Below the pieces are notes generated by a model that saw only the letters and a program-made list of their open reading frames with translations, was not told the origin of the DNA and made no database searches. Below are positions 1-8,249 of a stretch of DNA of 34,851 nucleotides, piece by piece (position 1 is the stretch's first letter; each line of letters opens with the position of its first letter). A program made the translations under genes and the position numbers. The stretch comes from an uncultured Bacilli bacterium (GTDB lineage Bacteria > Bacillota_I > Bacilli_A > RF39 > UBA660), in assembly GCA_944350445.1 (NCBI GenBank), contig CALVOW010000017.1, positions 1-34,851 on the forward strand, given 5' to 3'.

Positions 1-215
1 CCAGATGCAATATCTTGGTTTTGATTTAGAAAAAGTGCGTAATTATTATCAAGTGTTGGACCAGTTGCACCTGTTGGCCCAGTTGGTCCAGTTAATCCAA
101 TAGGACCAGTTGCACCTGTTGGTCCAGTTGGTCCAGTTAATCCAATAGGACCAGTTGCACCTGTTGGTCCAGTTGGTCCTATAATATAACAATTATTACC
201 ACAAAAATTTTTCAT
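1..215 (-). CDS. Collagen-like Gly-X-Y repeat protein, N-terminal part only
   Basis: The gene starts at ATG 215-213 and runs off the left edge, so only about 71 codons are visible. A good ribosome-binding site (AGGTGG) lies just upstream on the minus strand. The first 12 residues include two cysteines (C5, C9) and no signal peptide. Fourteen Gly-X-Y triplets follow (about residues 13-54) in a 15-residue pattern, [15 protein letters not shown], and then a non-repeat sequence begins ([13 protein letters not shown]). Short N-terminus, collagen stretch and globular C-terminus is the plan of bacterial collagen-like surface or exosporium (BclA-type) proteins. The function is inferred from that plan only. 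A weak TATAAT-like box on the minus strand (248-253) may be its -10 element. Confidence 0.8.
   Translation of the reverse strand, partial: MKNFCGNNCYIIGPTGPTGATGPIGLTGPTGPTGATGPIGLTGPTGPTGATGPTLDNNYALFLNQNQDIAS
58..180. repeat. 45-bp tandem repeat encoding the collagen-like segment
   Basis: Units lie at 58-102, 103-147 and 148-180 (the last is partial, 33 bp). They are nearly identical, with one clear difference at about position 79 (c versus t). Each full unit encodes five Gly-X-Y triplets, so gain or loss of a unit keeps the frame. Such near-perfect repeats usually vary in copy number between strains. Confidence 0.9.
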
Positions 216-352
216 ATTATTACCACCTAGTATAAAATATGAACTATATTATAATTATGACATAGAGTAATATCGTTAAAATTGGATTAATTGTTTATAA
301 TATAGATTATTTTATCGTTTCATGATATAATTACATCAGCCAAAGGAGAGAT

Positions 353-607
353 ATGAAATCGTTTTATATTGCAATAATTATTTTTGTAGTTACTTTTGTT
401 TTGCAATTAATATTTATTATCTTAAATAGAAAAAAACTTTCTAACAAAATCGATAATAATATCGAAATAAATGTCAAAAGTGAAACCAAAAAAGAATTTA
501 AAATGTTTTTTAAAATGTTTTTAGCTTTTTTAATTTCTCTTATATGTGGAATACTAAGTTTTTTTATTAGTATAGTTATATATTTAGGAACGGATTTATT
601 TATATAA
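353..607 (+). CDS. Small two-helix membrane protein, unknown function
   Basis: 84 residues. One hydrophobic helix spans about residues 4-25 and a second about 55-82, with a short Lys/Asn-rich loop between them. I recognise no family. A strong ribosome-binding site (AAGGAG, 343-348) lies 4 nt before the ATG, and a TATAAT box at 326-331 is a plausible -10 element without a clear -35. The gene stands about 40 bp upstream of the DUF5131 gene and may be cotranscribed with it. Confidence 0.65.
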   Translation: MKSFYIAIIIFVVTFVLQLIFIILNRKKLSNKIDNNIEINVKSETKKEFKMFFKMFLAFLISLICGILSFFISIVIYLGTDLFI

Positions 608-650
608 CTATTTTTATTAGAAAATTAGTAATAGAAAGTGAGATGTAATT

Positions 651-1466
651 ATGAATATTAAAGATAAAACTTGGAATCCTTGGCATGGTTGTCATAAGTG
701 TAGTGAAGGATGTCAAAATTGCTTTGTTTATGTATTTGATCAAAGATATGGTCGAGATACGAATAAAGTTTTAAAAAATGAATCATCTTTTAAAGCTCCA
801 CTTGCCAAAGATAAAAACGGAAACTATAAAATAAAAAGTGGAAATTTTGTTAGAGTATGTATGACTTCGGATTTCTTTTTAGAAGAAGCAGATGAATGGC
901 GTTGCGAAGCTTGGAAAATCATTCGTCAAAGACCAGATGTTACTTTTTCCCTTCTTACTAAACGAGCTGAAAGAATAAAAGCCAATTTACCTGAGGATTG
1001 GGGTGATGGTTGGGATAATGTTCAAATAGCAGTATCAACCGAAAATCAAAAACGAGCTGATGAAAGAATCCCATATTTGCTTGATGTTCCATGTAAATCA
1101 AGATGGATAAGTGTTAAACCATTTATAGGAGAAATTAATTTAGAAAAGTATCTTGCAACAGGAAAAATTTATACTGTTTTAGCCGGTGGTGAAAATTATC
1201 GTGGTTCACGACCGCTATATTATGAATGGATAAAATCATTACATGATCAATGTGTAAGAACTAATGTACCATTAATCTTTGCTCAAACAGGAAATATTTT
1301 TATTAAAGATGGAAAAGAATATAAAATATATAATCTAAAAGATCAAAATAAGCAAGCAATTTTAGCAAATTTAAGTTATCCAGAACGCAATAAGGAAGAA
1401 ATAATAAAAGCAATCAAAGAAATAGATGAAATAAGTAAAAAAATAAACGTTAATTTAGAAGTTTGA
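651..1466 (+). CDS. DUF5131 (phage Gp37/Gp68-like) radical-SAM-type protein
   Basis: 271 residues. The start, with the TWNPWHGC motif at residues 7-14, is typical of the DUF5131 (Gp37/Gp68) family. A cluster CSEGCQNC at residues 17-24 has the C-x3-C-x2-C spacing used by radical SAM enzymes to hold a 4Fe-4S cluster, and LLTKR and the later VLAGGENYRGSRP stretch also fit the family. The substrate is unknown. In many genomes this family sits next to a three-Cys-motif partner (TcmP), but none is visible here. The next gene's ribosome-binding site overlaps this stop codon, so the downstream lipoprotein is probably translated with it. Confidence 0.8.
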   Translation: MNIKDKTWNPWHGCHKCSEGCQNCFVYVFDQRYGRDTNKVLKNESSFKAPLAKDKNGNYKIKSGNFVRVCMTSDFFLEEADEWRCEAWKIIRQRPDVTFSLLTKRAERIKANLPEDWGDGWDNVQIAVSTENQKRADERIPYLLDVPCKSRWISVKPFIGEINLEKYLATGKIYTVLAGGENYRGSRPLYYEWIKSLHDQCVRTNVPLIFAQTGNIFIKDGKEYKIYNLKDQNKQAILANLSYPERNKEEIIKAIKEIDEISKKINVNLEV

Positions 1467-1473
1467 GGTTTTT

Positions 1474-1887
1474 ATGAAGAAAATATTAAGATTATTAATT
1501 TGTAGCTTTTTAATCATTACTATAACTGGTTGTTTAAAAGATAATAGCTATACAATAGATATATTTGATTTAGAGGAAATAATAAGTATATCTATTGATA
1601 CCTTAGAACAATCTAATAATCTAAAAGAATTTAGCGATAAAGAAACTATTAATACGATTTATGATATTTTTCAGGATAAAACAACCTATACCCAAAGTAT
1701 AAATGATAATCCAACTGATCCTGACATATTATACTTTATTACTTTTAAAAATAAAGATAATGAGTTAAAATCTGTTTATGTTTATCAAAAAAATAGTAAT
1801 TATTATATAGAACAGCCTTATAATGGTATTTATGAATTATCCAAAGCTGATTTTTTAATAATTGCCAGTTTGGCAAATAATGATTAA
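1474..1887 (+). CDS. Small lipoprotein, unknown function (DUF5301-like)
   Basis: 137 residues. The N-terminus is a lipoprotein signal: positive start, hydrophobic core, and the lipobox ITGC with Cys20 as the lipidated residue. The mature part is acidic and about 115 residues long, ending with a pattern (YYIEQPYNGIYEL) that I associate with small DUF5301-type lipoproteins. That family name is from memory and tentative. The ribosome-binding site GAGG (1465-1468) overlaps the TGA of the gene before, which suggests coupling. It would be anchored on the outer face of the membrane. Confidence 0.7.
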   Translation: MKKILRLLICSFLIITITGCLKDNSYTIDIFDLEEIISISIDTLEQSNNLKEFSDKETINTIYDIFQDKTTYTQSINDNPTDPDILYFITFKNKDNELKSVYVYQKNSNYYIEQPYNGIYELSKADFLIIASLANND

Positions 1888-1931
1888 AAAAATAAAAAGT
1901 TTACTATATGATTGGAAAGAAGGGGATTTTA

Positions 1932-2465
1932 ATGTTATATTTGAAAACTTATTGTTCAAAAATAGGCTTAATCTATTTAGCAAGTGATGGAGAATTCTTA
2001 ACTGGTGTATGGTTTAAAGACTCAAGAGATGCAACAAAACATATTGGTAAATATATTGAAAAGGATTTACCTATTTTTGATAAAACTTGTAAATGGTTAG
2101 ATATTTATTTTTCTGGTCAAGAACCAGACTTTACACCTAAATATAAAATTAAAAATTTAACTCCTTTTCGCAAGCTTGTTCTTGATATTATAAAAAATAT
2201 TCCTTATGGTCAAGTAATTACTTATAATGACATTGCCAAAGAAATTGCTAAAATTAAGGGAATAGAAAAAATGTCGGCTCAGGCTGTTGGGGGAGCTGTT
2301 GGTTTTAATCCTATTTGTATTATTATTCCTTGTCATAGGGTTGTAGGAACAAATGGAAGTTTAACTGGCTATGGGGGAGGAATACAAAATAAAGTAAAAT
2401 TATTAGAAATTGAGAAAAATGATATGACGAAGTTTACCATCCCCAAAAAAGGAACGGCTTTATGA
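1932..2465 (+). CDS. ogt: Methylated-DNA--protein-cysteine S-methyltransferase
   Basis: 177 residues from ATG 1932. An in-frame ATG at 1908 exists, but the ribosome-binding site AGGGGA (1921-1926) lies 5 nt before 1932, so that start is preferred. The protein removes O6-alkyl groups from guanine in DNA onto its own cysteine in a single-use reaction. The family motif IIPCHRVVG is present with the acceptor Cys at residue 134. The preceding helix-turn-helix stretch (IPYGQVITYNDIA, arginine-finger loop NP) and the length match Ogt/MGMT. The last 4 bases (ATGA) overlap the start of the downstream glycosylase gene, giving tight translational coupling of two alkylation-repair enzymes. Confidence 0.93.
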   Translation: MLYLKTYCSKIGLIYLASDGEFLTGVWFKDSRDATKHIGKYIEKDLPIFDKTCKWLDIYFSGQEPDFTPKYKIKNLTPFRKLVLDIIKNIPYGQVITYNDIAKEIAKIKGIEKMSAQAVGGAVGFNPICIIIPCHRVVGTNGSLTGYGGGIQNKVKLLEIEKNDMTKFTIPKKGTAL

Positions 2466-3004
2466 AAAGATGTAATTGGTGTAATTTAAATAATCCTAAA
2501 TATGTTGAATATCATGATAAAGAATGGTGTGTTTTCAAAACTGATGATAGATATTTGTTAGAAATGTTAATATTAGAATCTTTTCAAGCAGGACTTAGTT
2601 TTGAATGCATTTTAAATAAGAGAGAAAATTTTCAAAAAGCATATGATAATTTTGATTTAATTAAAATTTGTTCTTATAATGAAACCAAAATAAAAGAGTT
2701 ATTAGAAAATAAAGGCATTGTTAGAAATAAGTTAAAAATTAAAGCTAGTATTAATAATGCCAAAATATTTAAAAACATTAAAGAAGAATATGGAAGTTTC
2801 TATAATTATTTAAAAGAATTTACTAATGATAAAATAATATATGAGGTTAATATTACAAGTTCAAAACTTTCTGATGCTATTTCCAAAGATTTAATTAAAA
2901 GAGGTATGAAGTTTGTAGGAACAACAATTATTTATTCTTATTTACAATCTATTGGTATTATTTATTCACATGATAAAAATTGTTATTTATATAAAAGTGA
3001 ATAA
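2462..3004 (+). CDS. tag: DNA-3-methyladenine glycosylase I
   Basis: 180 residues. It excises 3-methyladenine from alkylated DNA as the first step of base excision repair. The protein aligns along its length with E. coli Tag: the start MKRCNW, YHDKEW, the LESFQAGLSF segment and the KFVGTTIIYSYLQ segment. The zinc ligands of the Tag family are present as Cys4, His18, His170 and Cys174. The conserved acidic residue of the LEGQQAGLSW motif is Glu39, while the following Trp is Phe47 here. The start codon overlaps the ogt stop (ATGA). Confidence 0.93.
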   Translation: MKRCNWCNLNNPKYVEYHDKEWCVFKTDDRYLLEMLILESFQAGLSFECILNKRENFQKAYDNFDLIKICSYNETKIKELLENKGIVRNKLKIKASINNAKIFKNIKEEYGSFYNYLKEFTNDKIIYEVNITSSKLSDAISKDLIKRGMKFVGTTIIYSYLQSIGIIYSHDKNCYLYKSE

Positions 3005-3101
3005 AAACTTGATAGTAATTAATAATTTTTAAATTTATTTAAAATTAAAATAAATGAAATGTTTATTATCGAAAATTAATAAGTTATTAGGTGAGGAGTT
3101 T

Positions 3102-3800
3102 ATGAAATTAGTAGTTAAAAATTTAAAAAAAAGTTTTCTTAAAAAAGAAGTATTAAAAGATATTAATTTTTCCTTTGAAAAGGGAAAAATATATGGATTA
3201 TTAGGAAGAAATGGGGCTGGAAAAACAACTTTTTTTAATTGTTTAAATGAGGATATTGAAGTTGATTCGGGGGAGTTTTATATTATCTTGAATAATACTA
3301 AAAGACCGATTGAAACTGAAGATATAGGATATGTTTTATCAACTCCCAATGTACCAGAATTTTTAACTGGTCGTGAGTTTTTAAAATTTTTTATAGAAAT
3401 TAATGAATCAAGAATAAATAATTTAAAAACAATTGATGAATATTTTGATTTTATGAAAATTGCTCCGGATGATCGTGATAAATTATTAAAAGATTATTCC
3501 CATGGTATGAAAAATAAAATGCAAATGTTAGTTAATATAATAGCAAATCCTAATATTTTATTACTTGATGAACCTTTAACATCTTTTGATGTAGTTGTTG
3601 CTGAGGAAATGAAACAAATGTTAAAAGAAATAAAGAAAAATCATATTATAATATTTTCAACCCATATAATGGAATTAGCTCTTGATTTATGTGATGAAAT
3701 AGTTATTTTAAATAAAGGTATTTTAGAAGAAGTTGATAAAAATAATCTTGATAATAAGCAATTTAAAGAGAAAATAATTGCCTCTTTAAAGGAGGAGTAA
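3102..3800 (+). CDS. ABC transporter ATP-binding protein
   Basis: 232 residues from ATG 3102, chosen because GAGGAG (3093-3098) sits just upstream; the in-frame ATG at 3054 has no such site. Walker A GRNGAGKT is at residues 35-42, the signature is the divergent YSHGMKNKM in place of LSGGQ, Walker B is ILLLDEP with D-loop SFD, and the H-loop is STHIME. This arrangement is typical of ATPases paired with ABC-2-like export permeases (bacitracin, lantibiotic or Ecs-like systems). The permease follows after 1 nt, with its ribosome-binding site inside this gene's end. The cargo cannot be told from sequence. Confidence 0.92.
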   Translation: MKLVVKNLKKSFLKKEVLKDINFSFEKGKIYGLLGRNGAGKTTFFNCLNEDIEVDSGEFYIILNNTKRPIETEDIGYVLSTPNVPEFLTGREFLKFFIEINESRINNLKTIDEYFDFMKIAPDDRDKLLKDYSHGMKNKMQMLVNIIANPNILLLDEPLTSFDVVVAEEMKQMLKEIKKNHIIIFSTHIMELALDLCDEIVILNKGILEEVDKNNLDNKQFKEKIIASLKEE

Positions 3801-3801
3801 A

Positions 3802-5379
3802 ATGCTAAAAACTTTTATAATTTCCTTTAAATTGAAAAATACTTATCGCGTTAATAGTATAATATATTCTCTAAAACAATTTCCCATCATAAAAAAGATT
3901 TTACCAGATAGTTTATATAAAAATAAAGGTTTAAAGATATTTGCTAATATAATTAGTATTCTTGTAGAGATAATTAATATTTTTATTGGAAAATTATTAT
4001 ATATTTTGCTTATGATAGTTTTTGTCATGTCTTTATATAAAACCAATCAAGCTAATACTTTTATCCATATATTTACGTTTTTAACTTTTTGTGGTGGTCT
4101 CTTAAATACTTATATGTTAAATCCTACTAAGGATAAATATTATGCAATTATTATTATGAATATGGATGCTAGAAAATACGGCTTAGCAAATTATTATTAC
4201 AAATTAATACAAGTAGTAATAGGTTTTTTACCATTTACAATTATCTTTGGTATGATGTATCATATACCATTATGGATTAAAATAGCCTTACCGTTTTTTG
4301 TTGTTTCTATAAAATTAATTGTGATGAATTATATTTTAAATGATTTTTTAAAAACCAAACAAGCAACCAATGAAAATTTACCAAGTAAAATAGTTTGGAG
4401 TATTGTAGCAATATGCTTATTGCTTGCTTATTTACTACCTTTTGTAAATATTATAATAAACGAAGTTATTTTCTCTTTCATATTTATAATTTCTTTTATA
4501 TTAGGAATATATAGCCTTGTAAAAATTCATAATTTTTCAAGTTACAAACAAATGTATAAACAAATTTTAACAACTAAAAATGTCTATGCAACTTCTAATA
4601 ATACTGGAACCAAAGCCATGAAAGATATGAGCTTAAAACAAATTGAATTAGATAAAAATTATACAAGTACGAAATCAGGGTTTGCTTATTTTCATGATTT
4701 ATTTGTAAAAAGACATCGAAAAATATTAACAAAAGCTGTTAAAAAGCAAGCCATTGTAATAATTTTTATATTTATTGCTATTATAATTGGTTTTAAAATA
4801 AATGCTGATTTTAAAACTTCAATAAATAACATATTATTACAGTATTTACCATATTTTGTTTTTATAATGTATTGTTTAAATAGAAGTTCATCAGTTACTC
4901 AAGCTATGTTTATGAATTGTGATCATAGTATGCTTACATATAGAATATATAAAGAACCAAAAGTTATATTAGGAATATTCAAAGAAAGACTTAAAACTTT
5001 AATAATTATTAATTTATTACCAGCAAGTCTTATTGGTGTCGGTTTAGCCATATTATTATTTTTATCAGGAGGAACTACTAATTTTTTAAATTATTTCGTT
5101 TTAGTAGTATCTATAATAGCTATGAGTATTTTCTTTTCAGTTCATTATTTGGTAATGTATTATTTATTACAACCTTATAATGTTAATACAGAAATAAGAA
5201 GTAGTACTTATAAATTTGTTCAAGCTTTAACTTATTTTGTTTGTTACTATATGATTCAAATTAAATTACCAACAATCTCTTTTGGAATTACAATGATTAT
5301 TTTTTGCATTTTATATTCTTTAATTTCTTTAATATTAGTATATAAATATGCTCCTAAAACATTTAAATTAAGAATTTAA
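3802..5379 (+). CDS. ABC transporter permease, about 12 membrane helices
   Basis: 525 residues. A short N-terminal cytoplasmic part is followed by hydrophobic segments at roughly residues 65-85, 88-105, 133-150, 155-175, 197-217 and 222-243. A positively charged cytoplasmic loop spans about 244-325, and a second set of helices fills the rest. It is the membrane partner of the ATPase that ends 2 nt upstream, and a perfect AAAGGAGG lies in that gene's 3' end. The family is a large, poorly conserved ABC-2-type exporter group. Export of a peptide, lipid or toxin is likely but unproven. Confidence 0.85.
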   Translation: MLKTFIISFKLKNTYRVNSIIYSLKQFPIIKKILPDSLYKNKGLKIFANIISILVEIINIFIGKLLYILLMIVFVMSLYKTNQANTFIHIFTFLTFCGGLLNTYMLNPTKDKYYAIIIMNMDARKYGLANYYYKLIQVVIGFLPFTIIFGMMYHIPLWIKIALPFFVVSIKLIVMNYILNDFLKTKQATNENLPSKIVWSIVAICLLLAYLLPFVNIIINEVIFSFIFIISFILGIYSLVKIHNFSSYKQMYKQILTTKNVYATSNNTGTKAMKDMSLKQIELDKNYTSTKSGFAYFHDLFVKRHRKILTKAVKKQAIVIIFIFIAIIIGFKINADFKTSINNILLQYLPYFVFIMYCLNRSSSVTQAMFMNCDHSMLTYRIYKEPKVILGIFKERLKTLIIINLLPASLIGVGLAILLFLSGGTTNFLNYFVLVVSIIAMSIFFSVHYLVMYYLLQPYNVNTEIRSSTYKFVQALTYFVCYYMIQIKLPTISFGITMIIFCILYSLISLILVYKYAPKTFKLRI

Positions 5380-5405
5380 TAATAAGTAGTAAATGGAGAA
5401 AAATT

Positions 5406-6056
5406 ATGAAAAAAAAGATATTAATTACTTTTTGTATAGTATTTGTTTTGTTATTGATATTAATTTATGTTTTATATGTATTAAATTATATTCCTCATCG
5501 AAAATATAGTAATGAAGATTTTAATATTGACACCTATATTAGTCAAGTTGATAAGGATTTAGATGGAGTAGATGATCAAACAGATATTTTAGAAGGGGTA
5601 AGAAATTATATAGCGAAAAAGCCTAAATATAAAAGTAAATATTATGCAACTGGTTATCCAGATGATTTGTATGGAGTATGTACTGATGTGGTTGCTTTTG
5701 GTTTAAAAAATGCTGGTTATGATTTAATGTTATTAGTAAATGAAGATATTAAAAATAACAAAGAAGATTATAACATTGAAACAATTGATATAAATATTGA
5801 TTTTCGAAGAGTTCGAAATTTAAAAGTTTATTTTGCTAACAATGCCATTTCTTTAACAACGGATATTAAGAACATTGCTGAGTGGCAAGGTGGTGATATA
5901 GTTATTTTTGAAAATCATATTGGAATTATTTCTGATAAAAGAAATCGAAAGGGGATCCCTTTTGTTATTCATCATGCTAATCCTTATCAAAGATATTATG
6001 AAGAAGATATTTTAGAATATAAAACGGATATAGTTGGTCATTATCGAATAAGTTAA
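5406..6056 (+). CDS. Membrane-anchored DUF1287 protein, NlpC/P60-like fold
   Basis: 216 residues. One N-terminal membrane helix (about residues 5-27) is followed by an outside domain. The motifs YYATGYPDDLYGVCTDVV, LLVNEDI, NIDFRRVRNL and ENHIGIISD are those of the DUF1287 family, which resembles papain-like NlpC/P60 enzymes. The likely catalytic pair is Cys92 and His171. A cell-wall or peptide amidase/peptidase role is inferred from fold only. The gene follows the ABC permease by 26 nt and probably shares its transcript, so it may act on the exported product or on the wall near the transporter. Confidence 0.85.
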   Translation: MKKKILITFCIVFVLLLILIYVLYVLNYIPHRKYSNEDFNIDTYISQVDKDLDGVDDQTDILEGVRNYIAKKPKYKSKYYATGYPDDLYGVCTDVVAFGLKNAGYDLMLLVNEDIKNNKEDYNIETIDINIDFRRVRNLKVYFANNAISLTTDIKNIAEWQGGDIVIFENHIGIISDKRNRKGIPFVIHHANPYQRYYEEDILEYKTDIVGHYRIS

Positions 6057-6147
6057 GTGATTGTTTTAAAAATTATTATCTCCCTTGAAACATTTCCTAT
6101 TAAAATTAACTTTTATATTATAAGATGTTAGTTGAAAGGAGAGTATT

Positions 6148-6873
6148 ATGGATCAAGAAAAAATTGGAAAATTTCTTGCTAGTTTAAGAAAAGAAAAAAA
6201 GTTAACCCAACAAGAATTAGCTGAAAAATTAGGAGTATCCGATCGAACTATTGGCAATTGGGAAAATGGTCGGAATATGCCTGATTTGTCTTTGTTTAAA
6301 CCTTTATGTCAAGAACTTGATATTACTATTAATGAATTATTAAGTGGGGAAAGAATCACGAAAGAAAAATATCAAGAAAAATTTGAAGAAAATATTGTTA
6401 AGACAATTGATTATTCTACGAAAAAATTAAATGAATATCGTGGTATAATATCTTTAATTTTAATTATTTTAGGTTTATTTATTTTAATATCAGCAATTAT
6501 GATTTTTCCAAGTGAAAGTAGTTGGTCATCTATTTATTCTATTTTGGGAGTAATAATTTTTATGATAGGAATTACAAAGATAACTAAAAAACTTAAATGG
6601 TTTTATCGCTTGCCACTAATTATTTTAATTTTTGTAACAACGATGACGATTTTACTTTTTACTGATTATTTGAATGTTAAAAATAATCATCAAGTTCCAA
6701 TGTTTAGATTAAAAACAACTTTTATAGGTAATGTTATTTATTATGACACTTTATTTTATGATGTATATAGATGTAATTTTGGTGAAGATAATGAGTACTT
6801 TGTCATTGAAAAAAATAATAATCCAACAACTAATGAATTAATAAATTATTGTCAAGATAAAAAAACTAAGTGA
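6148..6873 (+). CDS. Membrane-bound XRE-family regulator with three helices and outside tail
   Basis: 241 residues. Residues 5-60 form an XRE helix-turn-helix (TQQELAEKLGVSDRTIGNWE). After a linker come three hydrophobic helices (about 97-118, 128-146, 152-172). These would put the last 70 residues outside the cell. That tail has two cysteines (in DVYRC and INYC). A strong ribosome-binding site (AAAGGAG) precedes the start. The N-terminus is almost a copy of that of the next gene, so the two are tandem paralogues. It could sense an outside signal and act directly on DNA, but the target is unknown. Confidence 0.85.
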   Translation: MDQEKIGKFLASLRKEKKLTQQELAEKLGVSDRTIGNWENGRNMPDLSLFKPLCQELDITINELLSGERITKEKYQEKFEENIVKTIDYSTKKLNEYRGIISLILIILGLFILISAIMIFPSESSWSSIYSILGVIIFMIGITKITKKLKWFYRLPLIILIFVTTMTILLFTDYLNVKNNHQVPMFRLKTTFIGNVIYYDTLFYDVYRCNFGEDNEYFVIEKNNNPTTNELINYCQDKKTK

Positions 6874-6932
6874 ACTAATAGTGTGTTTAAATATTTTTAA
6901 AAATTTGTTATCTTTTTTTTGAGGTGTTTATT

Positions 6933-7475
6933 ATGGATCAAGAAAAAATAGGTAAATTTATTGCTACTTTAAGAAAAGAGAAGGGCTTAACCCAACAAGA
7001 ATTAGCTGAGAAATTAGGAATAACCAAAAATGCCGTTAGTAAATGGGAGCGAGGTTTAGGCTTAATGGATATGTCTTTGTTAAAACCTTTAAGTGAAATT
7101 CTCGATGTTTCAGTTACGGAAATTTTAAATGGTGAAAGATTTTCAAAAGAAGAAATTAATACCCAAAGTGAAAAAGTTTTAATTTCAACCCTTGATTATT
7201 CTTCCAAAGAAATTAAAAAAATTAAAAAACGAAAATGGCTAACCATAACTTTAACAATTATTATTACGATTATTTCAATAATTTTTTTGGATACTTTTCA
7301 AGCGATTGTCTTTAAAAATAGTCCAATTATAAGTTTTCGGGAAGAATTACTTGATGATGATAGTTATGTTGATAGAGGAATTTTAATTGATACTTATTAC
7401 TGTATCCAGGAAGGAGATATAGAAACAGTTATTCCTACTTTTAAAAATACAAATTATAATTGTCCACTGGAATGA
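6933..7475 (+). CDS. Membrane-bound XRE-family regulator, single helix and outside tail
   Basis: 180 residues from ATG 6933. The GTG at 6924 is rejected because it lies within the ribosome-binding site GAGGTG (6921-6926). The XRE helix-turn-helix lies at about residues 5-60 (TQQELAEKLGITKNAVSKWE), followed by a basic stretch, one membrane helix (about 104-124), and a short outside tail of about 50 residues with two cysteines (TYYC and NYNC). Paralogue of the gene just upstream, with the same domain order. A hairpin at 7541-7567 probably ends the transcript. Confidence 0.85.
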   Translation: MDQEKIGKFIATLRKEKGLTQQELAEKLGITKNAVSKWERGLGLMDMSLLKPLSEILDVSVTEILNGERFSKEEINTQSEKVLISTLDYSSKEIKKIKKRKWLTITLTIIITIISIIFLDTFQAIVFKNSPIISFREELLDDDSYVDRGILIDTYYCIQEGDIETVIPTFKNTNYNCPLE

Positions 7476-7540
7476 TAAATTTAAATAGATTTTAAGATTT
7501 AAATATTGAATATTTAGATTTTGCCTTTATGTTGTAATAT

Positions 7541-7569
7541 AAGCTAGATTTTCTATTAATCTAGCTTTT
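7541..7569 (+). terminator. Hairpin, likely terminator after the XRE pair
   Basis: A perfect 10-bp stem (AAGCTAGATT, 7541-7550, with AATCTAGCTT, 7558-7567) encloses a 7-nt loop. The T-tract after it is short (TTTT then GG), so termination may be incomplete. Confidence 0.65.
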
Positions 7570-7736
7570 GGTATATTTAAATGTTATAATATATTATATA
7601 AGCAAGTGAAAGTGAGTTCTAGAAAAGCTATTTTAGTAATCTTCAATGCAAAATAGAGAGTTAAATTCGAGAATTATTAAATTATCAAAAACAATAAAAA
7701 GAAGTAGTTGATACATTTTACAGAGGTGAGCCAATA

Positions 7737-8135
7737 TTGACAATGGATGATATAAAATTGAAAATCGAAAATTTAGGTTATAAATTTGATCCTTCTAACT
7801 ATACCAAAATAGGTTGTGAAGCAATTGGAATGAAAGAATATAAAGTTACCATACATCATTTAAAAAACTTGGCTTGTGCTATATATGAATTTAAAGAAGA
7901 GACTGGGGCTGAAGAATATTTTAAAAAATGGAGTGAAGAATATAAAAAAGTATCAGAATCGAAATATGTGGAAATTCCAAATATAGGATATAAAAAATAT
8001 GAGCAAAATGTTCTAAAAAATGGATATTATTGTGTAATAATCAAAAGAGAAAATTTAGTATTATTTGCAACGGAATTTTGGAAAAGAAAAGATAATTTAG
8101 AAGCTTTATTAGAAAAAATAAATTATTTAAGATAA
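7737..8135 (+). CDS. Hypothetical protein, unknown
   Basis: 132 residues. The start is probably TTG 7737, because the ribosome-binding site GAGGTGA (7723-7729) is 7 nt from it but 13 nt from the in-frame ATG at 7743. The protein is charged and soluble-looking, with no membrane segment or signal peptide, and I recognise no family. An apparent alpha/beta pattern (N-terminal helix, short strands, ATEFW near the end, C-terminal helix) is all that can be said. It sits alone between XRE regulator genes. About 150 bp upstream contain no obvious gene remnant. Confidence 0.6.
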   Translation: MTMDDIKLKIENLGYKFDPSNYTKIGCEAIGMKEYKVTIHHLKNLACAIYEFKEETGAEEYFKKWSEEYKKVSESKYVEIPNIGYKKYEQNVLKNGYYCVIIKRENLVLFATEFWKRKDNLEALLEKINYLR

Positions 8136-8249
8136 CAAAAAACTCATAATTTAGAAATTAAAAATGTTAATAAAAATAGCATAACTGTAAAATATAGTTG
8201 ATGGAAGAAAATTAAATAAAGCAGTATACTTAATTTGGAGGTGGATAAA

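Noticed and set aside
1-180. Regular repeats that might be a CRISPR array
   Set aside because: The units are contiguous with no spacers and encode Gly-X-Y triplets in frame.
3843-4046. Minus-strand ORF inside the ABC permease, and similar antisense ORFs in rpoD, ligA, hemW and others
   Set aside because: They mirror strong genes on the other strand, lack ribosome-binding sites and have no recognisable family.
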